Source: Asticcacaulis sp. AC402
GTDB lineage: Bacteria > Pseudomonadota > Alphaproteobacteria > Caulobacterales > Caulobacteraceae
Assembly: GCF_000495835.1 (NCBI RefSeq)
Contig: NZ_AWGC01000004.1
Coordinates: forward strand, 124,001-188,000
Length of the DNA stretch: 64,000 bases
Direction of reading: 5' to 3'
In this document: piece by piece, positions 6,821-14,867 of the stretch
Layout of the letters: every line of letters starts with the position of its first letter
Position numbering within the stretch: the stretch's first letter is position 1
Position numbers and translations under genes: made by a program
The notes under the pieces: model-generated
What the model was told of the DNA's origin: nothing
The model's input: only the letters and a program-made list of their open reading frames with translations
Database searches by the model: none

Positions 6821-8521
6821 TCACAACCGCCCCAGCCCAACCACCAGCAATAGCAGAAACAGCAAGAGCGCCAGAGCCTGCCACAGCTTTTCCGGATGGC
6901 GCTGGGCCCAGGTCTGGGTTCGTGCTGGCGCCTGGGCAGTGCTCAGCGCCCCGTTCTCCAACTGATAGGCCAGTTCGAACCCGTCCTGGAACCGTTCGTC
7001 GCGGTCGGGGGTAATCGCCGTGCAGATCAGGTTCTCCAGCCAGGCGGGCACGTCCTGGCGTTTGGCGGTCAAGGGCTCGGCCTTGCCGAGGCGCGGCCGC
7101 ACGAACGGTTCGATTTCGCCATAGGGATAGCTGCCGCCGCTGAACATCCGGTACAGGGTCACGCCCAGGGCGAAGATATCCGTCTGCTCGTCGCCCGAAT
7201 TACCGTCGAACATTTCCGGCGCGCGGTAGCTGGCCGTGCCCGGTACGTGGTCCGTCACACGTGCCGTATCCAGGTGCGGCAACCGCGCCACGCCGAGATC
7301 GATCACCTTCAAACCGCCATCGTTGGTGAGGATGATGTTTTCGGGCTTGATATCGCGATGGATGATTCCGGCCCGGTGCAGGGCGGCGATGGCCTTGGTC
7401 AGTTTCAGGGCGATGTCGAGCCCTTCGGCCAGCGCCACCGGCCCATGCAGCAATCGCTTTTCGAGGGTCTCACCCTCATAAAACGGCTGGGCGATATACA
7501 GACGGGTCTGGCGCTGCGGCGCCAGGGTCAGGACCCCGCCGACAAAGACGTGATGAACGCGCGACGCCACCCAGGCCTCGCGCGCAAAGGCCGCCCGCGC
7601 CGTCGCCTCGCTGCCGATCGTGTCCTGACGCGGAAATTTCAGCAGGGCGGTGCAGTGTTCGATCGTGTCACGCGCCCGAAACACCCGGCTGTAGTCGCTG
7701 TCCGCCAGGATGGCTTCCAGCTTGAAACCATCGACCGTATCACCGACCCGGGGCGGGTCCTGGATCGGCAGGCTCGCGAAGACGGCATCGAGGTCCTCCA
7801 GGGTGGTGGGTGGCAGGTCGACAATATCGATCACCAGGGCGGTGGCATTGTCCGTCCCGCCGGCGGCCAGGGCGTCGGCGACCAGCCGGCGTGCTGTCTC
7901 GTCAGGTGCTGCCCGGGCATTGAGGGTCTCGGTCATCTGGGCCAGTTTCAACGGCCCGTGGACGCCGTCGCTGCTCAGCAGGATGCGGTCGTGGATGGCG
8001 ACGTCATGGACGCGATAGTCGATCCGGACCGACTCCTCCATGCCGATGGCGCGGGTGATGTAATGGCTGTCCTCGGCGCCTTCGGGTTTGTGATCCCTGG
8101 TCAGCAGGCTCAACTGGCCGTCACGCAGTCGGTAGAGCCGGGTATCGCCGACATGGAAGCTGTGCATGCGATGGCCCTTGACTACGATGCCGGTGACGAC
8201 CGCCGACATGCCCTTCAGCTTTTCGTCCTTCTGGCCCTGGATATGGAGCCAGTGGTTGATGCTTTCGAGTGCGCGGGCCGCCGTCTTGCGCGGTGGCAAG
8301 GCATCGCTCTGGCTGAGATAGTCGTCGATAAAGGACCGGACCGTCAGTTCCGCGGCAACGCGCCCACCCTTCGCTCCGCCCACCCCGTCGGCAACGGCAG
8401 CGACCAGACCGTGGTGACGCGGCAGGTCTTCAAGACAGGCAGCAGCAAAGTCCTGGTTTTCGTCGCGGCTGCCGATCTCGCTGGCAAATCCGGAAGCGAC
8501 GCGAAGCCGGGGGGCAGCCAT
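6821..8521 (-). CDS. fused PP2C phosphatase and Ser/Thr protein kinase
   Basis: A 566-residue signalling protein. Residues 1 to about 240 form a PP2C-type phosphatase, with GSRDENQDF and VAAVADGVGGAKGG supplying the metal-binding aspartates. Residues from about 265 to 535 form a Hanks-type kinase, with the lysine in TALLKFP, the catalytic loop IIHRDIKPEN (D390), DLG in KVIDLGVARL and the GTASYRAPEMF segment. A single C-terminal helix (ALALLLFLLLLVVGLG) anchors it with the enzyme domains in the cytoplasm. The ATG at 8519-8521 shares one base with the moeA stop (TGATG), so translation is likely coupled. It is the last gene of the moaA-moaB-moeA operon. Proteins of this fused design are, in my knowledge, often encoded with nitrate assimilation genes, which would fit the molybdenum-cofactor neighbours. 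Confidence 0.9.
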   Translation of the reverse strand: MAAPRLRVASGFASEIGSRDENQDFAAACLEDLPRHHGLVAAVADGVGGAKGGRVAAELTVRSFIDDYLSQSDALPPRKTAARALESINHWLHIQGQKDEKLKGMSAVVTGIVVKGHRMHSFHVGDTRLYRLRDGQLSLLTRDHKPEGAEDSHYITRAIGMEESVRIDYRVHDVAIHDRILLSSDGVHGPLKLAQMTETLNARAAPDETARRLVADALAAGGTDNATALVIDIVDLPPTTLEDLDAVFASLPIQDPPRVGDTVDGFKLEAILADSDYSRVFRARDTIEHCTALLKFPRQDTIGSEATARAAFAREAWVASRVHHVFVGGVLTLAPQRQTRLYIAQPFYEGETLEKRLLHGPVALAEGLDIALKLTKAIAALHRAGIIHRDIKPENIILTNDGGLKVIDLGVARLPHLDTARVTDHVPGTASYRAPEMFDGNSGDEQTDIFALGVTLYRMFSGGSYPYGEIEPFVRPRLGKAEPLTAKRQDVPAWLENLICTAITPDRDERFQDGFELAYQLENGALSTAQAPARTQTWAQRHPEKLWQALALLLFLLLLVVGLGRL

Positions 8522-9780
8522 CACAGGCGATCCAGCGGCAGGATGTCGACCAGATCGCCGGGCGACTTCGCCTCCGACCCTGAAGGCAGATGAATCAGGG
8601 CGTCGGTACGGGAAAAGACAGTGATCAGCGACGAATCCTGATCGGCGAAGGGCGTCACCTGCATGCGGCCGTCTGACGACAGGCTGCATGTACCGCGCAG
8701 GAAGGCTTCGCGAGGGCCATTGGCGCCAATCGCCGCGGTCGTCGTGGCATGGGCGTAATCCTGGCGCGGCGGCATGCCGAGACTGGTCTCCAGCCAGGCT
8801 TTCAGCAGGACCTGGGCCATGACAAAGGCTGAGGCCGGATTGCCCGGCAGGCTGAGCACGCGGCGGCCATCCTTGAGGTTGCCGAACGCCGTTGGCTTGC
8901 CCGGACGGACCTTGATGCCGTCGAAGCTGAGCTCAAGGCCCAGCTTGGCCAGGGCGGGCTTGACGAGATCATGGTCGCCGACACTGGCGCCGCCAATCGT
9001 GACGATCAACTCAGCATCGGCCGTCTTCAGCGCGCGCAGGAGCGATTTTTTGGTGTCTTTGCCGACGCCGAGACTGACCGGCTTGCCGCCCCATTGCTTG
9101 ATAAGGGCCATGACAGCGTGGGAGGCGGATTCGAAAATCTGGTCGCCCGACGGGATTTCACCCGGCGCCACCAGTTCGTCACCGGTCGACAGCACCGCGA
9201 TCACCGGCCGTCGGGCGACGGTCACACGATCCAGCCCGGCTGCCGCCACCAGGGACAACCGCCATGGATCCAGCCGTTCCCCCGACTTCAGCAGAACGTC
9301 ACCGCAGTTGAAGTCCTGACCCGTCGGGCGGACATGGCGCCGGGTCAGTTTCAGACCGTCACTGAGAATGGTCACTGTGCCCTCACCGGCCAACGTGTTT
9401 TCCTGCACCACCACCGCATCGCAACCGGCCGGAACCGCCGCGCCGGTAAAGATACGCACAGCCTGGCCCCGGCTCACCCTCCCCGTAAAGGCGCGACCGG
9501 CCTGGCTTTCGCCGACCAGCTTCAAGGTCGCCGGGTTGACCCGCCGCGCCAGGTCCTGGCTGCGAACGGCATAACCGTCCATGGCCGAGGCCTTGAACGG
9601 CGGCTGGTCGCGCGTGGCGGTCACATCCTGGGCCAGAACGCGGCCCAGGGCCTTGGTCAGGGCGACCGTCTCCGTCACCACAGACAGGGCACCGGCGCGC
9701 ACCCGGTACTGGGCGTGGGCGACCGTGACAAGATTGGGTCTCAGGGGCCCATCTTCCTGCAAAATGGCATCGGGGACCAT
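8521..9780 (-). CDS. moeA: molybdopterin molybdotransferase MoeA
   Basis: A 419-residue enzyme that inserts molybdate into adenylylated molybdopterin, the last step of molybdenum cofactor synthesis. Visible family marks are PPFKASAMDGYAV, the FTGAAVPAGCDAVVVQE segment, STGDEL, TIGGASVGDHD and LPGNPASAFV. Length is normal. It begins 2 bp after the moaB stop and its own stop overlaps the kinase start, so all four genes form one compact operon. Confidence 0.95.
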   Translation of the reverse strand: MVPDAILQEDGPLRPNLVTVAHAQYRVRAGALSVVTETVALTKALGRVLAQDVTATRDQPPFKASAMDGYAVRSQDLARRVNPATLKLVGESQAGRAFTGRVSRGQAVRIFTGAAVPAGCDAVVVQENTLAGEGTVTILSDGLKLTRRHVRPTGQDFNCGDVLLKSGERLDPWRLSLVAAAGLDRVTVARRPVIAVLSTGDELVAPGEIPSGDQIFESASHAVMALIKQWGGKPVSLGVGKDTKKSLLRALKTADAELIVTIGGASVGDHDLVKPALAKLGLELSFDGIKVRPGKPTAFGNLKDGRRVLSLPGNPASAFVMAQVLLKAWLETSLGMPPRQDYAHATTTAAIGANGPREAFLRGTCSLSSDGRMQVTPFADQDSSLITVFSRTDALIHLPSGSEAKSPGDLVDILPLDRL

Positions 9781-9782
9781 GG

Positions 9783-10352
9783 TCAGCGCTCGTCGAGGCG
9801 CGACATCAACTCGACCATGTTGCAGGGACCATGGCGGGAATCGAGCTGCCAGCGGATGACCTTGTCCCAGCCGTCCTTGACCGCGCCGTTCGAGCCCGGC
9901 AGGCAGAAGACGAAGACGCCATCGACGATGCCGGCGGTCGCCCGCGATTGCAGGGTCGACAGGCCGACCGTCTGGTAGCTGAGCATATGGAAGATGGTCG
10001 AAAAGCCGTCGATGCGTTTGGACATCAGCGGCTCAATGGCTTCGGGCGTGACGTCGCGGCCAGTGATGCCGGTGCCGCCGGTCGAGATGATGGCGTCGAC
10101 CTCGCCGGAGCTTGTCCAGTTTTTTACGACCGTGCGGATCTTGTCGATATCGTCGCGAACGATCTCGCGTGCGGCGACCCGATGGCCGGCGGCTTCGATG
10201 CGCCTGGCCAGAATATCGCCGGAGGTGTCGCTTTCCTCGTCGCGGGTATCGGACACGGTCAGGACGGCGATGCTGACCTGTTTGAACGGCCGCTCGGCGT
10301 TGATCCGCCCGCCGCCCAGCCACTTCAGATCTTCTTGTGCTATCTCGGACAT
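9783..10352 (-). CDS. moaB: MoaB/MogA family molybdenum cofactor protein
   Basis: A 189-residue cytoplasmic protein of the MoCF-binding family, which binds and probably adenylylates molybdopterin for MoeA. Family marks are IAVLTVSDTRDEESDTSGD, IISTGGTGITGRDVTPEA and FCLPGSNGAVKDGWD. It starts 1 bp after the moaA stop and ends 2 bp before moeA. Naming it moaB rather than mog rests on length and context and is not certain. Confidence 0.92.
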   Translation of the reverse strand: MSEIAQEDLKWLGGGRINAERPFKQVSIAVLTVSDTRDEESDTSGDILARRIEAAGHRVAAREIVRDDIDKIRTVVKNWTSSGEVDAIISTGGTGITGRDVTPEAIEPLMSKRIDGFSTIFHMLSYQTVGLSTLQSRATAGIVDGVFVFCLPGSNGAVKDGWDKVIRWQLDSRHGPCNMVELMSRLDER

Positions 10353-10353
10353 G

Positions 10354-11373
10354 TTATCCCCCGGTCACGGACATGGTGCGCGCCGGCCGGTGGCTTCGTT
10401 CAACCGGCGGCAAGGCGTTGGAATTGATGAAAAAATCATGGGCGCGCGGCTTCTGCGCCAGGGCCTGCTGCAGGGCCTGCGCCAATCCGGCATCGCTCGG
10501 GTCGTCACGCAACGGTTCGCGCAGGTCGACACGGTCATCCTGGCCCAGGCACATGTAAAGCTGACCGGTGCAGGTGATGCGTACCCGATTGCAGGTGTCG
10601 CAGAAATTATGTGACAGCGGCGTGATCAAGCCCAGGCGGCCACCTGTTTCGGCGATGCGATAGTAACGCGACGGCCCGGCCGTCGTTTCCGCCGTACTAT
10701 CGACCGTCCAGAAGCTGCGTAAGGTTTCGAGCACCTCGCCCAGCGATACGAACTGGGCCTCACGGCCTTCGATCTCGCCCAGCGGCATGGTCTCAATCAG
10801 CGACACATCCATGCCGCGCTCATGGGCAAAGGCGATGATGTCAGGGATATCCGCGAGATTGTCCTGGGCGAGGGCGACGACGTTCAGCTTGACCTTGATA
10901 CCGTGGGCTTGCGCCGCTTCGATGCCGTTCAGGACTTTCGCCAGGTCGCCGCCGCGGGTGATACGACGGAACACCTCAGGCCTCAGGCTGTCACACGAGA
11001 CATTGATCCGCCTGATCCCCGCCGCCGCCAGAGTCGATGCGGCGCCGGCCAGCAGGGTGCCGTTGGTGGTCAGGGTCAATTCCTTGAGCCGGCCGGCATG
11101 AACCTCCTCGCCCAGTCGCGCGATAAAGTCGAGCACGCCCTTGCGTACCAGGGGTTCGCCGCCGGTAATGCGCAGCTTGTCGACACCGCTCCTGATCAGG
11201 AAACGGCTCAGCCGTTCCGTCTCTTCCCAGGTCAGCAAATCCTTCCGCGGGAGGAAGGTCTGAGTCTCGCTCATGCAATAGGTGCAGCGCAGGTCGCAGC
11301 GGTCGGTCACCGACAGCCGGACATAGCTGATGCGACGGCCAAAACCGTCGATAAGAGGCGCAGGCGAGGTCAT
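10354..11373 (-). CDS. moaA: GTP 3',8-cyclase MoaA
   Basis: A 339-residue radical SAM enzyme that, with MoaC, turns GTP into cyclic pyranopterin monophosphate, the first step of molybdenum cofactor synthesis. The N-terminal cluster motif is in DRCDLRCTYCMSE (CxxxCxxC). The C-terminal cluster is in CDTCNRVRITCTGQLYMC. RITGGEPLVRKG is the SAM-binding motif, and the chain ends VTGG, the conserved GG tail. It is the first gene of the operon and is divergent from the esterase at 11467. No moaC, moaD or moaE is present in the window. Confidence 0.96.
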   Translation of the reverse strand: MTSPAPLIDGFGRRISYVRLSVTDRCDLRCTYCMSETQTFLPRKDLLTWEETERLSRFLIRSGVDKLRITGGEPLVRKGVLDFIARLGEEVHAGRLKELTLTTNGTLLAGAASTLAAAGIRRINVSCDSLRPEVFRRITRGGDLAKVLNGIEAAQAHGIKVKLNVVALAQDNLADIPDIIAFAHERGMDVSLIETMPLGEIEGREAQFVSLGEVLETLRSFWTVDSTAETTAGPSRYYRIAETGGRLGLITPLSHNFCDTCNRVRITCTGQLYMCLGQDDRVDLREPLRDDPSDAGLAQALQQALAQKPRAHDFFINSNALPPVERSHRPARTMSVTGG

Positions 11374-11466
11374 CGGCGAAACCTAGTCGCGTGACGCGAT
11401 TATCTCAAGACAAAACCCTGATTTGGTTCTAGTTTGCGGCAAATAATCCGCCACAGGGACAACACC

Positions 11467-13053
11467 ATGAACCGCCGCCACGCCCTTGCCGGCCTGACCG
11501 CAATCGCCGCTGGCCCGGCAGTGACACCGGTGTCGGCCAGGTCGGCAGTGTCGCGTGTCGCAACCACCGCCGGACCGGTGACGGGGCAAATCAAGGACGG
11601 GGTCGGCGTCTATCTCGGCCTGCGCTACGGCGTCGCCAAACGCTTCCAGCCACCGGTCAAACCCGAGCCCTGGGCCAAACCCTTTGCTGCGGTTGCCTAC
11701 GGTCCTGCCTCGCCCCAGGGCAGTATGCCTGACCCCTACGGCCAAAGCGAAGACTGTCTGTTCCTCAACATCTGGACTCCGGAAGCCGGTACAAAAAAAA
11801 CGCGGCCGGTTATGGTCTACATCCACGGCGGCGCCTATGCCAACGGTTCGGGCGGCAGCCCGCTCTATGACGGCACCAACCTGACCCTTCGGGGCGATGT
11901 CGTCGTGGTCACCGTCAATCACCGCCTCAACGCCTTCGGTTACCTCTATCTGGCACGGATGGAACGCCAGCTCGGACTGGGCGAAACCCTGAAATACTCG
12001 GGTAACTGCGGCCAGCTCGATCTGCATCTGGCGCTGGAATGGGTGCGCGACAATATCCGTAACTTTGGCGGCGATCCCAACCGGGTCTTGGTCTTCGGCC
12101 AGTCGGGTGGCGGCGCCAAGATCGCCACCATGATGGCGACGCCCTCGGCCAGGGGCCTGTTCCATCGCGCCGCCACCATGAGCGGCCAGCAGGTCACCGC
12201 ATCGGGCCCCGGCAATGCCACCCTTCGCGCTGCCGCGTTCCTGGACTTCCTGGGATTGAAGCCCGACGACGACGGCCTGGCCAAGGTCCAGACCCTGCCG
12301 GTGGCCGACCTTGTCGCTGCGCTGAAAGCCAAGGACCCGGTCATTGGCTCGGGCGGCGTATACATGGGGCCGGTGCTGGACGAGACGGTGCTGTTTCGCC
12401 ATCCCTTCTGGCCCGACGCGCCGGCGCAGTCGCACGACATTCCGATGATGATCGGCAATACCCGCGACGAGACGCGGGCCTTCCTTGGGGGCGATCCGCA
12501 CAATTTCGAACTGACCTGGGACGAGCTGGCGGCCAAGCTGCCGCCCCAGTACCGCGTCGATATTGACCCCTATCTCGTCATCGACACCTATCGCCGGCTC
12601 TATCCCCATATGTCGCCATCGGACGTTTTCTTTGCTGCCACAACGGCCGGGCGGTCGTGGCGCGGGGCGGTCGAGGAACTGGAGGCACGCGCGAAGGCAG
12701 GCGCCGTCACCTATGCCTACCAGGCCGACTGGAAATCGCCCAAGGACGGCGGCAAGCACGGCGCGCCGCACACCATCGACATTCCGCTGGTCTTTCGCAC
12801 CACGGCTGTTCCCGACAGCATTTCCACGGATAGTCCGGATGCGCGCCGGATGGCCGACCTGTTCAGCGATGCGTTCATCGCCTTTGCCAGGACGGGCTCA
12901 CCTCAGACCCCCGCCCTGCCGCAATGGCGGCCCTATACGATGGAGGGGCGCGAAACCTTGCTGATGGATCTGAAGCCCAGCCTGGCCCTGGACCCGCGCG
13001 GCGAAGAACGCAAGCTGTTCGCCAAGGTACCGTTCGTGCAGCAAGGCACGTGA
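11467..13053 (+). CDS. type-B carboxylesterase/lipase, exported
   Basis: A 528-residue hydrolase of the carboxylesterase B family. MNRRHALAGLTAIAAGPAVT looks like a Tat or Sec signal, so the enzyme is probably periplasmic. The oxyanion segment is PVMVYIHGGAYANGSG. The nucleophile S213 lies in VFGQSGGGAKI, a GQSGG version of the usual GESAGG. SEDCLFLNIWTP is the family signature, and HGAPHTIDIPLVF carries the expected catalytic His. The start at 11467 is the first ATG giving the signal. Substrate is unknown. It is transcribed alone, with repeat elements and a broken phasin gene immediately downstream. Confidence 0.9.
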   Translation: MNRRHALAGLTAIAAGPAVTPVSARSAVSRVATTAGPVTGQIKDGVGVYLGLRYGVAKRFQPPVKPEPWAKPFAAVAYGPASPQGSMPDPYGQSEDCLFLNIWTPEAGTKKTRPVMVYIHGGAYANGSGGSPLYDGTNLTLRGDVVVVTVNHRLNAFGYLYLARMERQLGLGETLKYSGNCGQLDLHLALEWVRDNIRNFGGDPNRVLVFGQSGGGAKIATMMATPSARGLFHRAATMSGQQVTASGPGNATLRAAAFLDFLGLKPDDDGLAKVQTLPVADLVAALKAKDPVIGSGGVYMGPVLDETVLFRHPFWPDAPAQSHDIPMMIGNTRDETRAFLGGDPHNFELTWDELAAKLPPQYRVDIDPYLVIDTYRRLYPHMSPSDVFFAATTAGRSWRGAVEELEARAKAGAVTYAYQADWKSPKDGGKHGAPHTIDIPLVFRTTAVPDSISTDSPDARRMADLFSDAFIAFARTGSPQTPALPQWRPYTMEGRETLLMDLKPSLALDPRGEERKLFAKVPFVQQGT

Positions 13054-13128
13054 GATAGGTTTCCCTAACGTAATTTTTATGTAAACAGGGTGAAAACCTG
13101 CGACTTCATTACGCGGATTTGGGTATCC

Positions 13129-13369
13129 AGAGCGCAATCCGATAAAGTGTGCAGCACTTTTCGGATAAATTGCGCGACAAAACAAAAACTTATACCAAGC
13201 CTCATAAAGAATGACGCTTGGTATTCGCTTTTTTTCAGCTCAAGCGCCGCATGGCTCCTCGCAAAAGCTCGGGCGCGCGGTCGCGCTTGCCAACCCACGA
13301 TGAGTCAAGATTTTCGCGGGTTGGTATTAGAGCGAGATGGCGATTCAAACTAAAGCCATCCCGCTCTAA
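13129..13369. repeat. mosaic intergenic repeat, modules B-C-A
   Basis: Module B lies in inverted orientation at 13129-13191 (AGAGCGCAATCCGATAAAG to GCGCGACAAAACAAAAACT). Module C follows at 13192-13327 (ATACCAAG to GGTTGGTAT), then module A at 13328-13369 (TAGAGCGAGATGG to CCATCCCGCTCTA). The right edge of A touches the first base of the truncated phasin frame at 13370. The rest of this gap after the esterase, 13054-13128, shows nothing recognisable. Confidence 0.8.
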
Positions 13370-13660
13370 GTCGCGCCGCGAAAGCGCGCATCGGCCGCGC
13401 TGGGCGATGTCAACAAGGCCGTGACCGACGTCTACGGCAAGACGCTGTCCGACTACGTCCCAGTGTCGAAACAGACCTTGTCGGTCAAGACCCTGCAGGA
13501 CTTCGTCGCCTTCCAGACCGCCCTGATAGAGAAAACCGAGGACAATTTCACCACGGTGGCGCACCTCTAAAGCCTTTACATCAACGCCTTCGCAACGTCG
13601 GTCCAGCCGATCGCAGACCAGGTTCGCCAGGCACCGGAAAAACTTCAACGGGCGGCGTAG
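13370..13660 (+). pseudogene. phasin gene remnant
   Basis: The frame from 13370 reads ALGDVNKAVTDVYGKTLSDY, VPVSKQTLSVKTLQDFVAFQ, TALIEKTEDNFTTVAHL, then a TAA at 13568-13570. It continues in the same frame as SLYINAFATSVQPIADQVRQ and APEKLQRAA to TAG at 13658-13660. This amphipathic helical sequence is typical of phasins, the coat proteins of polyhydroxyalkanoate granules. There is no start codon: the frame begins immediately after repeat module A. The gene has therefore lost its 5' end and also carries one in-frame stop. Confidence 0.7.
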
Positions 13661-13678
13661 GTCCTCATCGGTATAAAG

Positions 13679-13720
13679 CCCCCGGCGTTGGGTTTATCCT
13701 GGCGCCGGGCGTTTCTTATT
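13679..13720. terminator. stem-loop terminator between phasin remnant and hslO
   Basis: CCCGGCG (13681-13687) pairs with CGCCGGG (13703-13709) and is followed by CGTTTCTTATT. The T-rich tail suits the plus strand. The minus strand also reads a GGGGGCTTTAT tail, so it may serve hslO as well. Confidence 0.6.
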
Positions 13721-13753
13721 TGTTCTCCACCGCTTGCCGGGGAGGATAAGCTG

Positions 13754-14656
13754 CTAAAGCTCGACCAAAAACGTTTTCGAGCAATATTCGCACGTGATAT
13801 GCACCATGCCATCGGCTTCAAGCATTTCACTTTGCTCTTCGGGGGTAAAGGATTGAACCAAACCCTCGACCCTTTCCTGCGAGCAGCGGCACTGCTTATG
13901 GACCAGCTTGAGCGCACTCAGCCGCACCCCGTCCTCATGGAAGAGCCGGTACAGCAGCCGGTCGGCCGTCAGGTCGAAATCAGTCAGTTCCTCCTCGCCC
14001 AGGGTCTCGAACAGGGCGCGGATATGCTGGAACGATTCACGGGTTTCGCCGCGCGTTTCGTCGCCGGCAATCGCCTGGATCATGGCGCCGGCAGCGCGCC
14101 AGCTGCGCCCGCCCAGGCCTTGCGTTTCCGTGACGGCCAGCTTGATCTGGGTCGGCACCTGCTCTGACTGGGCGAAATAGTGTTCGGCGCACAGGGACAG
14201 GCTCTCGCCCTCAATCGGGGTGATGCCCTGATAGCGCTCGGCGTGGTCTTCCGGGTCGAGCGTCATGATGAAGGTGCCCTTGCCCAGCATGCGCTCGGCG
14301 CCCAGGCTCTGGAACTTGCCCTGGTTTTCCAGGATCAAGGCGTTCAACTCCTCCGGATCGTAGCGGCAAAACCCGCGCAGGCCGCCCTTGGTGTCGTAAT
14401 CGGCAACGACATAGCGCACCGCGCCAGACCCTTGCGCCTGAAGGATCAGCCGCCCCTCGAACTTCAGCGAGGCGCCGACCAGGGTGGCCAGCACGCAGGC
14501 CTCGCCCAGCAGGTTGGCGATGACCTCCGGATAATCGTGACTCTTGAGGATCTGGTCGATGGTTGTGCCCAGCCGGACCAGACGCCCGTGAACCGGGTGC
14601 GTTTCGATGACGAAACGGGCGGAATAGTCAGAGGTCGGTTCGGAAGTGTCGGGCAT
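13754..14656 (-). CDS. hslO: Hsp33 redox-regulated chaperone
   Basis: A 300-residue cytoplasmic holdase that is activated when its zinc cysteines are oxidised. The zinc-binding redox switch is at the C-terminus: HKQCRCSQERVEG (CxC) and ITCEYCSKTF (CxxC). The N-terminal domain shows ARFVIETHPVHGRLVRLG and the substrate-binding middle region. The ATG at 14656 (MPDTSEPTSDYSARFVIETH) is preferred because the longer reading would need a TTG start. It is divergent from the serB-serA fusion gene. Confidence 0.93.
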   Translation of the reverse strand: MPDTSEPTSDYSARFVIETHPVHGRLVRLGTTIDQILKSHDYPEVIANLLGEACVLATLVGASLKFEGRLILQAQGSGAVRYVVADYDTKGGLRGFCRYDPEELNALILENQGKFQSLGAERMLGKGTFIMTLDPEDHAERYQGITPIEGESLSLCAEHYFAQSEQVPTQIKLAVTETQGLGGRSWRAAGAMIQAIAGDETRGETRESFQHIRALFETLGEEELTDFDLTADRLLYRLFHEDGVRLSALKLVHKQCRCSQERVEGLVQSFTPEEQSEMLEADGMVHITCEYCSKTFLVEL

Positions 14657-14867
14657 GAATGCAGAAGGTTTTGGTTGCACGGAATACGACTTTGTCAGGG
14701 TCGCCGTCGCTTTTAAAGACAATATGCCACCGTCGCCATAAGAAATAACGAATACGCCGATAATAGCGTTGTCTGGAGGACATATTTATCTTATCTGCGG
14801 CGCAATTGTTGCTGGCAGGGCTGCGGCTAAGCTGTGTGCCCCTGCCCACCCCATGGGCGCGTACGTC

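Noticed and set aside
6896-8593. 565-codon plus-strand open frame opposite the phosphatase/kinase
   Set aside because: No protein-like features; the kinase and phosphatase motifs are all on the minus strand.
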